Source of the DNA: Bradyrhizobium algeriense
GTDB lineage: Bacteria > Pseudomonadota > Alphaproteobacteria > Rhizobiales > Xanthobacteraceae
Assembly (NCBI RefSeq): GCF_036924595.1
Contig: NZ_JAZHRV010000001.1
Span: 3,038,001 to 3,102,000 of the forward strand
Reading direction: 5' to 3'
Length of the DNA stretch: 64,000 nucleotides
How positions within the stretch are numbered: the first letter of the stretch is position 1; every line of letters starts with the position of its first letter. This document shows, one piece after another, positions 50,886 through 57,547 of this stretch. A model generated the notes under the pieces. The model did no database searches and had not been told where the DNA came from. It worked only from the letters and a program-made list of their open reading frames with translations. Both the position numbers and the translations under genes were made by a program.

Positions 50886-51707
50886 ATGTCAGAACTTCCG
50901 ATCCTGATCATCGGCGGCGCCGGCAAGACCGGGGCGCGCGTCAATGCGCTGCTGAGGGCGAGCGGCGTCCCGACGCGGCCGGTGTCGCGTTCGACGCCCA
51001 TTCCGTTCGACTGGACCCGGCCCGAGACATGGCCGGCCGCGCTTGCCGGCGTCTCGATGGCCTATGTCACCTTCCAGCCGGATCTTGCCGTCGAGGGCGC
51101 CGCCGAGGCGATCGCGGAGGTCAGCCGGCTGGCGCGCGCGAACGGACTGGAGCGCGTCGTATTGCTGTCGGGCCGCGGCGAGCCGGGGGCGCAACGGGCG
51201 GAGGCGGCGTTGCAGCAATCCGGAGTTCCCTGGACCATCGTGCGCGCAAGCTGGTTCGACCAGAATTTTTCCGAAGGCTATCTGCTCGACGGCGTGCTGG
51301 CCGGCGAGATCGCCTTGCCGGCGGGTGCCGTGCCCGAACCGTTCATCGACGCCGATGACATCGCCGAGGTCGTCGTCGCCGCGCTGACGGATCGGCGTCA
51401 TGCCGGCAAGGTCTATGAGGTGACGGGGCCGCGCGCGCTGACGTTTGCGCAAGCCGTGGCCGAGATCGCCCGGTCCGCGGGGCGGCCGGTGCACTATCGG
51501 CAAATCGGTTCGGAAGAATTTGCCGACGGCATGCGGCCCCATGTCCCCGAGGAATACATCGCGCTTCTGCTCGAGTTGTTCACCGTCGTGCTCGACGGGC
51601 GCAATTCTGATGTCGCGCACGGCGTCGAACAGGCGCTCGGCCGCCCCGCGCGCGACTTTGCGGATTACGCCCGCCGAACCGCGGCGACCGGTGTCTGGAG
51701 GGCATGA
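50886..51707 (+). CDS. NAD(P)-binding NmrA-like protein
   Basis: A 273-residue atypical short-chain dehydrogenase. The Rossmann motif is ILIIGGAGKTGARVNALL (residues 5-22), followed by LERVVLLSGRGEPG and PWTIVRASWFDQNFSEGYLL, the NmrA/TMR type, with VYEVTGPRALTFAQAVAEIA in the C-terminal part. Such proteins sense or use NAD(P)H, often in redox or aromatic-compound contexts. It is first of a two-gene operon; the next ATG overlaps its stop by four bases (ATGA). It is probably controlled by the divergent TetR. Confidence 0.85.
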   Translation: MSELPILIIGGAGKTGARVNALLRASGVPTRPVSRSTPIPFDWTRPETWPAALAGVSMAYVTFQPDLAVEGAAEAIAEVSRLARANGLERVVLLSGRGEPGAQRAEAALQQSGVPWTIVRASWFDQNFSEGYLLDGVLAGEIALPAGAVPEPFIDADDIAEVVVAALTDRRHAGKVYEVTGPRALTFAQAVAEIARSAGRPVHYRQIGSEEFADGMRPHVPEEYIALLLELFTVVLDGRNSDVAHGVEQALGRPARDFADYARRTAATGVWRA

Positions 51708-52195
51708 TCATGCTGCACATGTTGATGGTCGGCCTGCTGTGGTTTTCCGCTGTTGGCTGCGGCCTGCTCGCCGGTCTTTATTTCGCGTTTTCGGCCTTCA
51801 TCATGACGGCGCTTGGCCGCATCGGGCAGGCGGCAGGCATCGCGGCGATGAATGCGATCAACATAGCGATCGTCCAATCGCTGTTCCTGCCGATCTTCCT
51901 GACGACGACGGCCGCGAGCGGAGCCCTGGCGGTGATCGCGCTGTTTCGCTGGGGCGAGCCCGGCGCGATGGCCATGGTGGCCGGCGGCGTGCTCTATGTG
52001 CTCGGCATGTTCGTCGTCACGATGATCTTCAACGTGCCCTTGAACAACGCGCTTGCCGCGGCCGACCCCGCAAGCCCCGAGGCCGCCTCGCTGTGGGCGC
52101 GCTATCTGACGGACTGGACGTTGTGGAACCACGTGCGGACGGTCGCATCCACGGCAGCTTGCGCGCTGTTTATTGCGGCGATTGCGGCAAGGTAG
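51704..52195 (+). CDS. DUF1772 membrane protein
   Basis: A 163-residue protein with four hydrophobic segments: MLMVGLLWFSAVGCGLLAGL, LFLPIFLTTTAASGALAVIA, VAGGVLYVLGMFVVTMIFNV and TVASTAACALFIAAIAAR. The loop NVPLNNALAAADPASPEAAS, then WARYLTDWTLWNHVRT is the DUF1772 (anthrone oxygenase-like) signature. Fungal homologues oxidise anthrones, but bacterial ones are uncharacterised. It overlaps the NmrA-like gene by ATGA and is the last gene of the TetR-controlled unit; a terminator follows 24 bases later. Confidence 0.85.
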   Translation: MIMLHMLMVGLLWFSAVGCGLLAGLYFAFSAFIMTALGRIGQAAGIAAMNAINIAIVQSLFLPIFLTTTAASGALAVIALFRWGEPGAMAMVAGGVLYVLGMFVVTMIFNVPLNNALAAADPASPEAASLWARYLTDWTLWNHVRTVASTAACALFIAAIAAR

Positions 52196-52218
52196 GGCGC
52201 GCCGGAGATGCCGACAAA

Positions 52219-52250
52219 CAAAAGCCGCCCCGGATCAGGGGGCGGCTTTC
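52219..52250. terminator. Bidirectional rho-independent terminator
   Basis: aaagccgcccc-ggatca-ggggcggcttt with flanking A and T runs, placed between the convergent DUF1772 gene (+) and PEP-CTERM gene (-). It can serve both. Confidence 0.8.
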
Positions 52251-52272
52251 GAATTGTTTTCAGCGCGTGAGA

Positions 52273-52986
52273 TCAGGCAGCCGTGAGAGCGCTTCCATTC
52301 CGCTTGCGGCGATAGGCCATGAAGCCGACGCCGGCGAAGCCGAGGATCATCATCGCCCAGGTCGACGGTTCCGGGACCGCAGCTACGGCGGTGAAGTCTG
52401 CCACGATCTTGAGCGTCGACGTTCCGCCCTCGGGATTCACCCATTTGGTGCCGTCGTACCATCCATCGCCATATTCAACGAAGTGAATGTCGGAAACCTT
52501 GACGCCGTTGAGGACGAATGGACCAAGGTTGTTGAGCGTTGCCTGGGTGATGTTGAACACGTTGTCAGGCGACGGGTTGGTCGTCTGCTGGATATTCAGG
52601 TTGAACAGCTGAGAATCAAACGCATTGCTCGGCGAGGTGAAGTTCAGCGAGAACGTGTAGTTGACGTTGAAGTTCTGGTCGGTGTTGTAGGTGGCCAGGT
52701 TCACCCAGGTGATCTTGCCGATAACGTAATCGTTCTTATCGGTCGGGACGTTGGTGCCGACGATGTCCGTGATGGTCAGCGTGCTCGGCTTGTTCTGATA
52801 ATTGGATGCGCCCGACATTTTGAGCACATTGCCGTTGTTGGTAATGGAACAACTGGGGCCGCCGCCGCAATTCGTGACGTTGGAAAAATTGCCGTCGCCG
52901 GTGAAGCTCACGAGTGCTGCATTGGCCGGTGAATGCACTGCAGCGGCGAGCAAACCTGCGGTCAGAATTTTAAATACCTTGCCCAT
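52273..52986 (-). CDS. PEPxxWA-CTERM sorting-domain protein, second copy
   Basis: A 237-residue exported protein with signal peptide [20 protein letters not shown] ending ANA. The body is beta-rich with many Asn, Thr and Ser, including [20 protein letters not shown] and [14 protein letters not shown]. The tail is [20 protein letters not shown] followed by AYRRKR, nearly identical in the hydrophobic part to the PEP-CTERM protein at 5125. The start at 52986 is taken because it begins the signal peptide; an upstream TTG adds five residues. No exosortase gene is in the window. The function is unknown; such proteins are usually surface- or polysaccharide-associated. Confidence 0.85.
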   Translation of the reverse strand: MGKVFKILTAGLLAAAVHSPANAALVSFTGDGNFSNVTNCGGGPSCSITNNGNVLKMSGASNYQNKPSTLTITDIVGTNVPTDKNDYVIGKITWVNLATYNTDQNFNVNYTFSLNFTSPSNAFDSQLFNLNIQQTTNPSPDNVFNITQATLNNLGPFVLNGVKVSDIHFVEYGDGWYDGTKWVNPEGGTSTLKIVADFTAVAAVPEPSTWAMMILGFAGVGFMAYRRKRNGSALTAA

Positions 52987-53001
52987 GTCGGGACACCCCA
53001 A

Positions 53002-53342
53002 TTTTTAACGATTTATTATAATGCGACCCTCTCAGTTATTATATAGCTAGTCAAGGGAGTAGATTTAATTTTCAGAATTAAATGTCATTCCCCCGGTTGT
53101 AGGGTGAATCATGTTCGCCTGAAAGGAAGTGCTGGCCGGGCTGAGCGGGCGGCTTTTCAAAGTCCGATGGCTTCGGGCCAGAACACCGGCCGGCGCAGCC
53201 GTTTCGTGGCGCGCGCGCGACAGCTGGCGAATTGCGGAAAAGATATCCGGCAAAACGCGGCGAGGCTTCTCGGCCCCAGCGGGCGTATATCCCGCGCTGG
53301 CCGGGATTTAATCTGTCGTGTCGGAGGACATAAAGCCGTAAC
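53002..53342. other. Intergenic region, nothing recognised
   Basis: About 340 bases between the PEP-CTERM gene and the tRNA-Asn fragment. The first 100 bases are AT-rich and should hold the PEP-CTERM promoter. No gene is seen in the rest. Confidence 0.5.
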
Positions 53343-53391
53343 TGGCTCCCCGGGGCTGGATTCGAACCAGCGACCATTCGATTAACAGTCG
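53343..53391 (-). repeat. Partial copy of tRNA-Asn (3' half), probable attachment site
   Basis: The 49 bases match the 3' 48 bases of the intact tRNA-Asn at 55945-55992, from the CCA end to the anticodon loop, with a single inserted G in the acceptor strand. The match stops abruptly in the anticodon stem. It is in the same orientation as the intact tRNA, as expected for the distal attachment repeat of an element integrated at the tRNA 3' end. Confidence 0.85.
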
Positions 53392-54016
53392 CATACTACC
53401 TGTGGGTGTTGCATGACATGGCCAGACATGTCCGGACCTGTAACGAAATCAGTAGCTTACGGGAGACATTGAAGTCCGAACCGCTCTCAGGTCACGTCCG
53501 CCAAAAGTTCGAATGGTCGCCGAAGCGAACGCAAAAATCGGCGAGCAATCGAATGGTCGGTGCTAGCGGGCGTTCCAGCCCGCTCGTCTTCACGCCGACG
53601 TTGCTTTTAATAGCGGCGATCCACCCGGAACTCGCACCCGCGCAGCATTTTTGATGAACTCGCCAGTGGTGAAAAGTGGCTGAACTGGAAATTTAGTTCT
53701 GCTTCGCCCAACATGCCGCCGGGTAGGGGAAACAGAGATGGCTAACATCATGCAGTTCCGCGTCTGGATAACAAGACGGCGCTGGCAATTTTCCGAGAGC
53801 TTCAAGCCACCGTCACGCCTAACGGCATGTCGCTGCAAGCTGCGGGTGCCGATCCAGTGAATCTGCTATCATCAGATTAGCAGCGAAAAGAAATTCCGGC
53901 CAACAAAGCTGGCGGGCTCAAATGCGCTGACTTATGTCGTCGGCACTTATGCGAGCTATACTAGCTACACGACCCGCATTCAGAAGTATAATCTGAGTTG
54001 AGATCGATGCGGTTCA
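53392..54016. other. Gene-poor left part of the islet
   Basis: No intact gene is seen. Around 53750-53880 there is a possible broken reading frame: one frame opens MANIMQF and another continues LDNKTALAIFRELQATVTPN, then GMSLQAAGADPVNLLSSD before a stop. This could be a relic with a frameshift, but it is too short to be sure. Confidence 0.35.
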
Positions 54017-54274
54017 TTGCGACTTGATGCCGAATGCCCAACGCGTCAACAATTGCTTTGGAGCAAACGAGCTGAGAGAAACGTTTTCCGGCTCGAAAAC
54101 GACATCGCCGAAACGCCTGCAGACACAATCGAAGGGATGCGGGCAAAAGTGCGATGTGCCGAACTTTGGAGGCACGGTGAGAAAGTCGACAGCATTCCTG
54201 GCGGCTGCGAGGAAGCGATGGCGGTGTCGATCTTCGCCGACATTCAGCACATCGCGGCGAGGGCATTGTCCTAA
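54017..54274 (+). CDS. Hypothetical protein or truncated relic
   Basis: A frame of 85 codons whose second half looks protein-like: FRLENDIAETPADTIEGMRA, KVRCAELWRHGEKVDSIPGG and CEEAMAVSIFADIQHIAARA. Similar sequences (E-I-A-x-T-P-A-x-T-I-x-G-M-x-A-K) occur in Rhizobiales hypothetical proteins of genomic islands. The N-terminal 25 residues are not convincing and no good ribosome site precedes the ATG, so it is probably the 3' remainder of a longer gene. A strong terminator follows 12 bases after the stop, which supports the reading direction. Confidence 0.5.
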   Translation: MRLDAECPTRQQLLWSKRAERNVFRLENDIAETPADTIEGMRAKVRCAELWRHGEKVDSIPGGCEEAMAVSIFADIQHIAARALS

Positions 54275-54285
54275 TGTTGTTTCCG

Positions 54286-54314
54286 GGCCCGCCGGTTCAC
54301 GCTGGCGGGCCTTT
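54286..54314 (+). terminator. Rho-independent terminator
   Basis: ggcccgcc-ggttcacgct-ggcgggcc followed by ttt, directly after the frame ending at 54274. Confidence 0.7.
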
Positions 54315-54422
54315 CGAAAGGGGACGTGTCATGCCTAGAGCGTAGCACTCTAGCTTGCCGTGATGCGAGCTTTATGCTCGACTGCCGGCGCGTCCTTTTT
54401 CCAAGTTAAGGGAGAGCTGTGC

Positions 54423-54638
54423 ATGAAGAAAATAATTCTTGTCGGTCTTGCGATCTTCGCTGTCTCCACTTCTGGCGCTTTGGCAGCCAAGAAAACGACG
54501 AAGCCGAAGGCACCTGCCGCCGCCGCCACGACCACGAACACGGGTGGCGCAGCTCCGCCCATGTTGGGCCAGGTTAGTGCCGCTGACCGCGAGCTATATG
54601 AGAAAAATCAACGCGACTCCGGCATGAAGAAGAAGTAG
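54423..54638 (+). CDS. Small secreted protein, 71 residues
   Basis: Signal peptide MKKIILVGLAIFAVSTSGAL (cleavage after LAA). The mature part is a Lys/Pro/Ala/Thr-rich linker (KKTTKPKAPAAAATTTNTGG) and then PMLGQVSAADRELYEKNQRD and a basic end. AGGGAG lies nine bases before the ATG at 54423. The linker suggests association with DNA or envelope polymers, but no family is recognised. A hairpin with perfect ten-base arms (ccagcgcgcg, 54653-54676) and a second hairpin (54696-54715) follow. Confidence 0.6.
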   Translation: MKKIILVGLAIFAVSTSGALAAKKTTKPKAPAAAATTTNTGGAAPPMLGQVSAADRELYEKNQRDSGMKKK

Positions 54639-54695
54639 AGGGACAAGCTGCTCCAGCGCGCGCTTGCGCGCGCTGGATGGGCCTTAAGAAAGTAA

Positions 54696-54720
54696 GGCCG
54701 CCTCAGTTGGCGGCCTCTTT
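54696..54720 (+). terminator. Rho-independent terminator after the 71-residue protein
   Basis: ggccgcc-tcagtt-ggcggcc then tcttt; the opposite strand also ends in a short T-rich stretch, so it may serve the convergent pair at 54720-55153 as well. Confidence 0.6.
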
Positions 54721-54866
54721 CATTCCAGAACCTCGTACTCAAAGGCCACGCCCTCAGGATCGTTCTCCTCGAACCATTTTTCTGCAGCATCCACGTTGGC
54801 GAGCACCTTGACGTGCTCGGGATCGCCGACCTGCTTGCTGGTGTTGACGTAGACAAAGACGGTCAT
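54720..54866 (-). CDS. Small protein of 48 residues, second gene of a coupled pair
   Basis: The protein starts MTVFVYVNTSKQVGDPEHVK and continues VLANVDAAEKWFEENDPEGV, then AFEYEVLE. It is compact and acidic with an alternating beta-alpha-beta look. Its ATG overlaps the stop of the upstream gene by four bases (ATGA), and GAGGG precedes it, so translation is likely coupled. The pair is the best-preserved coding unit of the islet. No family function is known to me; antitoxin-like or phage-derived roles are possible but unsupported. Confidence 0.65.
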   Translation of the reverse strand: MTVFVYVNTSKQVGDPEHVKVLANVDAAEKWFEENDPEGVAFEYEVLE

Positions 54867-55153
54867 TGGTCCCTCTTGAGCTTCCGTTTGCCCAAGTGGG
54901 TATCTTTCCGATCGGGATTGAACACCCGCTCGACATGACGGTTCAGCGCCTTCATGACTCCGATCCGCGCCATCATCGTCGGGCCGCCGCTCCCCGCAAC
55001 AAGGATTAGCGCCTCCATAGCGGCCTGCCATTCGGGGGCGGAGTGCTCGGCCTTGGGCAACTTCGTGATGTAGCTGGCGGCATCCCTCAAGGTGAGGAGC
55101 CACCGGCCATCTGGAAGCGGTATTGGATCCTCAAACGAGGTGGACCAGGGCAA
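54863..55153 (-). CDS. Small conserved hypothetical protein, first gene of a coupled pair
   Basis: A 96-residue soluble protein. It begins MPWSTSFEDPIPLPDGRWLL and has TLRDAASYITKLPKAEHSAP, EWQAAMEALILVAGSGGPTM, then ARIGVMKALNRHVERVFNPD and RKDTHLGKRKLKRDQ. It is a paralogue of the protein at 1272-1583; a C-terminal fragment of the family is at 5878-6003. It overlaps the 48-residue gene by ATGA. No motif is recognised. Three members in one window, one near tRNA-Arg and one inside the tRNA-Asn islet, suggest spread with mobile DNA. Confidence 0.7.
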   Translation of the reverse strand: MPWSTSFEDPIPLPDGRWLLTLRDAASYITKLPKAEHSAPEWQAAMEALILVAGSGGPTMMARIGVMKALNRHVERVFNPDRKDTHLGKRKLKRDQ

Positions 55154-55225
55154 TAAAATCTACTCGGGCAATGATCTTGCTCGGGCGCCGTGCAGAGGGG
55201 CTCATTCGAACGATGAAGGAGCGCT

Positions 55226-55424
55226 ATGGACCTAGATCACGTCCGTTCCGAAATCGAGCATATGTGCCTCCAGGTCGGAAGGCATGGTAAGGAGATCCTG
55301 CCAGCTTCAGCGCGCCGGCATCTCGACTGCGTCGGCTGAGCTGTTGCTAGTCAGGATGCTGGCGAAGATCGAAGACCTTTGCGCCGAGCGGGACCGGCTC
55401 AACAAGCCGTACGGGGTTGGGTAA
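55226..55424 (+). pseudogene. Frameshifted small coiled-coil protein
   Basis: With an AAGGAG ribosome site four bases upstream, the ATG starts MDLDHVRSEIEHMCLQVGRH, GKEIL and is then out of frame. The next frame continues QLQRAGISTASAELLLVRML and AKIEDLCAERDRLNKPYGVG. One extra C near 55302 (ctgccagctt for ctgcagctt) separates the halves; deleting it gives an uninterrupted 65-residue protein. Intact relatives of this pattern are common in Bradyrhizobium genomes. Confidence 0.7.
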
Positions 55425-55481
55425 GGGCGATGGCTGACGTAACGGCCGACCTAAAACGGAAGTCGCCCGTCCGCAATACTT

Positions 55482-55622
55482 TCAAAACAGATAGAAGGTC
55501 CCGATCAGCAGGCCCGCAGAAAAGGACCAAAGCCCCAAGGTGCAGACCGACACGATGCGCACGAGGTTGCGAATCTGCACCTCGAACTCCTCATCCGTTG
55601 TGTCATGGAAACTAGCAGCCAT
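55482..55622 (-). CDS. 46-residue single-pass membrane peptide
   Basis: Begins MAASFHDTTDEEFEVQIRNL and ends with one transmembrane helix (VRIVSVCTLGLWSFSAGLLI, then GTFYLF). The ATG at 55622 follows AGGACAG. Acidic head and C-terminal anchor are its only features. No family is recognised. Confidence 0.45.
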   Translation of the reverse strand: MAASFHDTTDEEFEVQIRNLVRIVSVCTLGLWSFSAGLLIGTFYLF

Positions 55623-55944
55623 TGGCGCTGTCCTGCCCCAGCAGGCGTTGGACGGATGTATGCAAGAATCATGGTGAAGGTGGGGCATTTGCGCCCGGCC
55701 CCGGGCCGGAGTCGTTCCCCATGTTCGCAATGGTCAGGGCCGCTTCAGTCAATGCTGCTGCCGAACTTATTGACCTTGGCTGAGATCGAAACAACGGCGG
55801 CGAACGTAGCGACCAGCACCAGCACCGCCGCCGGCTGCCATGAGCGTAATCACGGCTCACCTGGCGTGTGCAAAGAGTGTGCACGCCCTAAAGCGTGCGC
55901 TGAAGGGGAGCAGATGAAGCCCGATCTAAGTGATTGATTTGATT
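55623..55944. other. Right part of the islet, no intact gene
   Basis: About 320 bases. On the minus strand a frame without a start codon reads SWQPAAVLVLVATFAAVVSI, then SAKVNKFGSSID and a stop at about 55752; it looks like the end of a small membrane protein whose start was destroyed by a stop codon just upstream. No integrase sequence remains beside the tRNA. Confidence 0.35.
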
Positions 55945-56019
55945 TGGCTCCCCGGGCTGGATTCGAACCAGCGACCATTCGATTAACAGTCGAATGCTCT
56001 ACCGCTGAGCTACCGAGGA
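55945..56019 (-). tRNA. tRNA-Asn (anticodon GTT)
   Basis: The complement has acceptor TCCTCGG pairing with CCGGGGA, anticodon stem TTCGA/TCGAA around CTGTTAA (anticodon GTT), and a T arm GCTGG-TTCGAAT-CCAGC. Discriminator G and an encoded CCA end at 55945. Its 3' 48 bases are repeated at 53343-53391. Confidence 0.95.
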
Positions 56020-56287
56020 ACAGGCGAAACAAGGTTCGCGAGCGGGCAGCGTATAACAAAGCCTTTCGGGCTTGCAAAGGACCAATTCACAGGCTGCGCG
56101 CTTGCTTGAAGCGGGGCGGGAAAGCTCCTGTGCTACAACCATTTGTCGTTGTTTTTGCCCCGGATAGGCGGTGGCTGGAACCAGGCAGGCGCAAATCCGT
56201 CATACACAGGTGTGATCGATCGGGCCGCCAATTCGACGCAATCGCCCAAAAGGTTCGATCGGTCCGGGTTTCATGGGAGCTGATTCG

Positions 56288-56488
56288 ATGCCAGCCAATG
56301 CGACCGACCTGATACGCGCGGTTCCTTCGATCGTCCCAAGCGACATTCCCGCCATGAGTGACGACGAATGCCTGTTTCGGCTCGCGCAAGCCATTGAAGC
56401 GCATGATACCGAGCACCTGGATCATGATACCGAGCACCTGGATGAAGTCGCGCGGCTGATCGCCCGGCTCGCCGTGGCGATCGAGTAG
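56288..56488 (+). CDS. Small acidic protein with an in-frame 21-bp duplication
   Basis: A 66-residue protein beginning MPANATDLIRAVPSIVPSDI and continuing MSDDECLFRLAQAIEA, then the doubled segment HDTEHLD-HDTEHLD and EVARLIARLAVAIE. The duplication is exact at DNA level (56402-56422 and 56423-56443). The ATG at 56288 follows GGGAG by nine bases; an ATG five codons upstream is possible. It is probably a helical bundle. The function is unknown. Confidence 0.5.
   Translation: MPANATDLIRAVPSIVPSDIPAMSDDECLFRLAQAIEAHDTEHLDHDTEHLDEVARLIARLAVAIE
56402..56443 (+). repeat. Exact 21-bp tandem duplication
   Basis: catgataccgagcacctgga plus t occurs twice in a row, in frame, adding seven residues to the small protein. 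Exact identity implies a recent event. Confidence 0.9.
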
Positions 56489-56633
56489 GCGACTTTCAGG
56501 CGGCTTGCCCGCGCCACCGGCGGCGGCTCGGCAGCAGCCGCCCGCATGTTGCGTTTTGCCGGAGCTTGTACCAAAGATGACGCGGTTTCAGCTCTTTCGG
56601 CGGCCATGCCGCATGCTCTCAGGATCTTAGCCT

Positions 56634-57299
56634 ATGTCCGGTTTTGCGACCGCGCGCCAGAAAATGGTCGATGGTCAGGTACGTCCGAGCGACGTGACCG
56701 ATATCCGAATTCTCGATGCCATGCTGGCGGTGCCGCGCGAGGCCTTCGTTCCCGAAAACAAGCAGGCGCTGGCCTATCTCGATCTCGATCTCGATGTCAG
56801 CGAAGGCGGCGCGGCCAAACGGTTCCTGATCAAGCCGGTGGTGCTGGCGAAGATGCTGCAGGCGGCTGACATCAAGGAGAGCGACCGCGTCATGGTGGTC
56901 GGCTGCGCCACCGGATACGCCGCCGCCGTGATCGCCCGATTCGCTCCCCAGGTGACCGCGACCGAGAGCGATTCGGCGCTGGCAGCGAAGGCGCAGGCTA
57001 GCCTGGCCCGCAATGGCTGTGGAAACGTGACGGTCCGCCCCGCGGCGCCAGCCGATGGCGACGCGGCAGGCGCGCCTTATGATGTCATCGTGCTGAACGG
57101 CGCGACCGAGGTCGTGCCGGAGCAGCTCTACCGGCAATTGCGCAGCGGCGGCCGATTGGTGGGCGTCTTTGCGATGTCACGGCCGGCACGGGCTACCATT
57201 GTGACCGCTTCGCATGGCGATTTCGGTCGCCGGACGCTGTTCGATGCCGCCGCCCCGGTGCTGCCCGGCATGGAACTTGTTCCGGCCTTCGTTTTCTAG
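56634..57299 (+). CDS. pcm: Protein-L-isoaspartate O-methyltransferase
   Basis: A 221-residue SAM-dependent methyltransferase of the PCMT family. The N-terminal recognition block is TARQKMVDGQVRPSDVTDIR, then ILDAMLAVPREAFVP. SAM motif I is VMVVGCATGYAAAVIARF, and later blocks are YDVIVLNGATEVVPEQLYRQ and LRSGGRLVGVF. In the family it methylates isoaspartyl residues for repair; alphaproteobacterial copies beside tolC form a distinct, shorter-motif branch with weak agreement at the active-site loop. It is upstream of tolC by 248 bases in an order conserved across the class. Confidence 0.88.
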   Translation: MSGFATARQKMVDGQVRPSDVTDIRILDAMLAVPREAFVPENKQALAYLDLDLDVSEGGAAKRFLIKPVVLAKMLQAADIKESDRVMVVGCATGYAAAVIARFAPQVTATESDSALAAKAQASLARNGCGNVTVRPAAPADGDAAGAPYDVIVLNGATEVVPEQLYRQLRSGGRLVGVFAMSRPARATIVTASHGDFGRRTLFDAAAPVLPGMELVPAFVF

Positions 57300-57547
57300 C
57301 GTTTCAGCCGTTTCCACGCCCAATATTCGCCCTTCGCGGCCGGCTAAATCCCCTTCGAAATCAGAAGTGTGGCACGATTGCCCCACGTGAAGAGTTTCGA
57401 CGGCGTTTGCTTGCGGAGTAGTTCCGTCCAGCCTACGTGCGGACTAAGGTGAGCCGGGACTCACTTCGAGTGAAGCGACGTTCGGTTAAGGATCATGTGC
57501 AACCATGATCATGGGCCGGGCGACCAAAAAAGATTGGATTGCTTGGG

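Larger units (their letters stand above)
53343..55992. mobile_element. Decayed islet integrated at tRNA-Asn
   Basis: The 2.6-kb interval is bounded by the tRNA-Asn 3' half and its intact source. Contents are short, partly broken genes: a small Glu/Ala-rich reading frame at 54017, a secreted 71-residue protein, a coupled pair at 54720-55153, a frameshifted relic at 55226 and a 46-residue membrane peptide. No integrase or transfer gene remains, so this is a remnant. Confidence 0.6.

Noticed and set aside
53104..53385. Open frame ending GLDSNQRPFD
   Set aside because: The ending is the antisense reading of the tRNA-Asn fragment; the rest has no coding character.
53343..55992. A functional integrative element
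   Set aside because: No integrase, excisionase or transfer gene is present between the repeats, so only a remnant can be claimed.
55944..56312. Open frame with the phrase GFEPATIRLTVECSTAELPR
   Set aside because: It is the antisense translation of tRNA-Asn; such frames are a well-known false-positive annotation.
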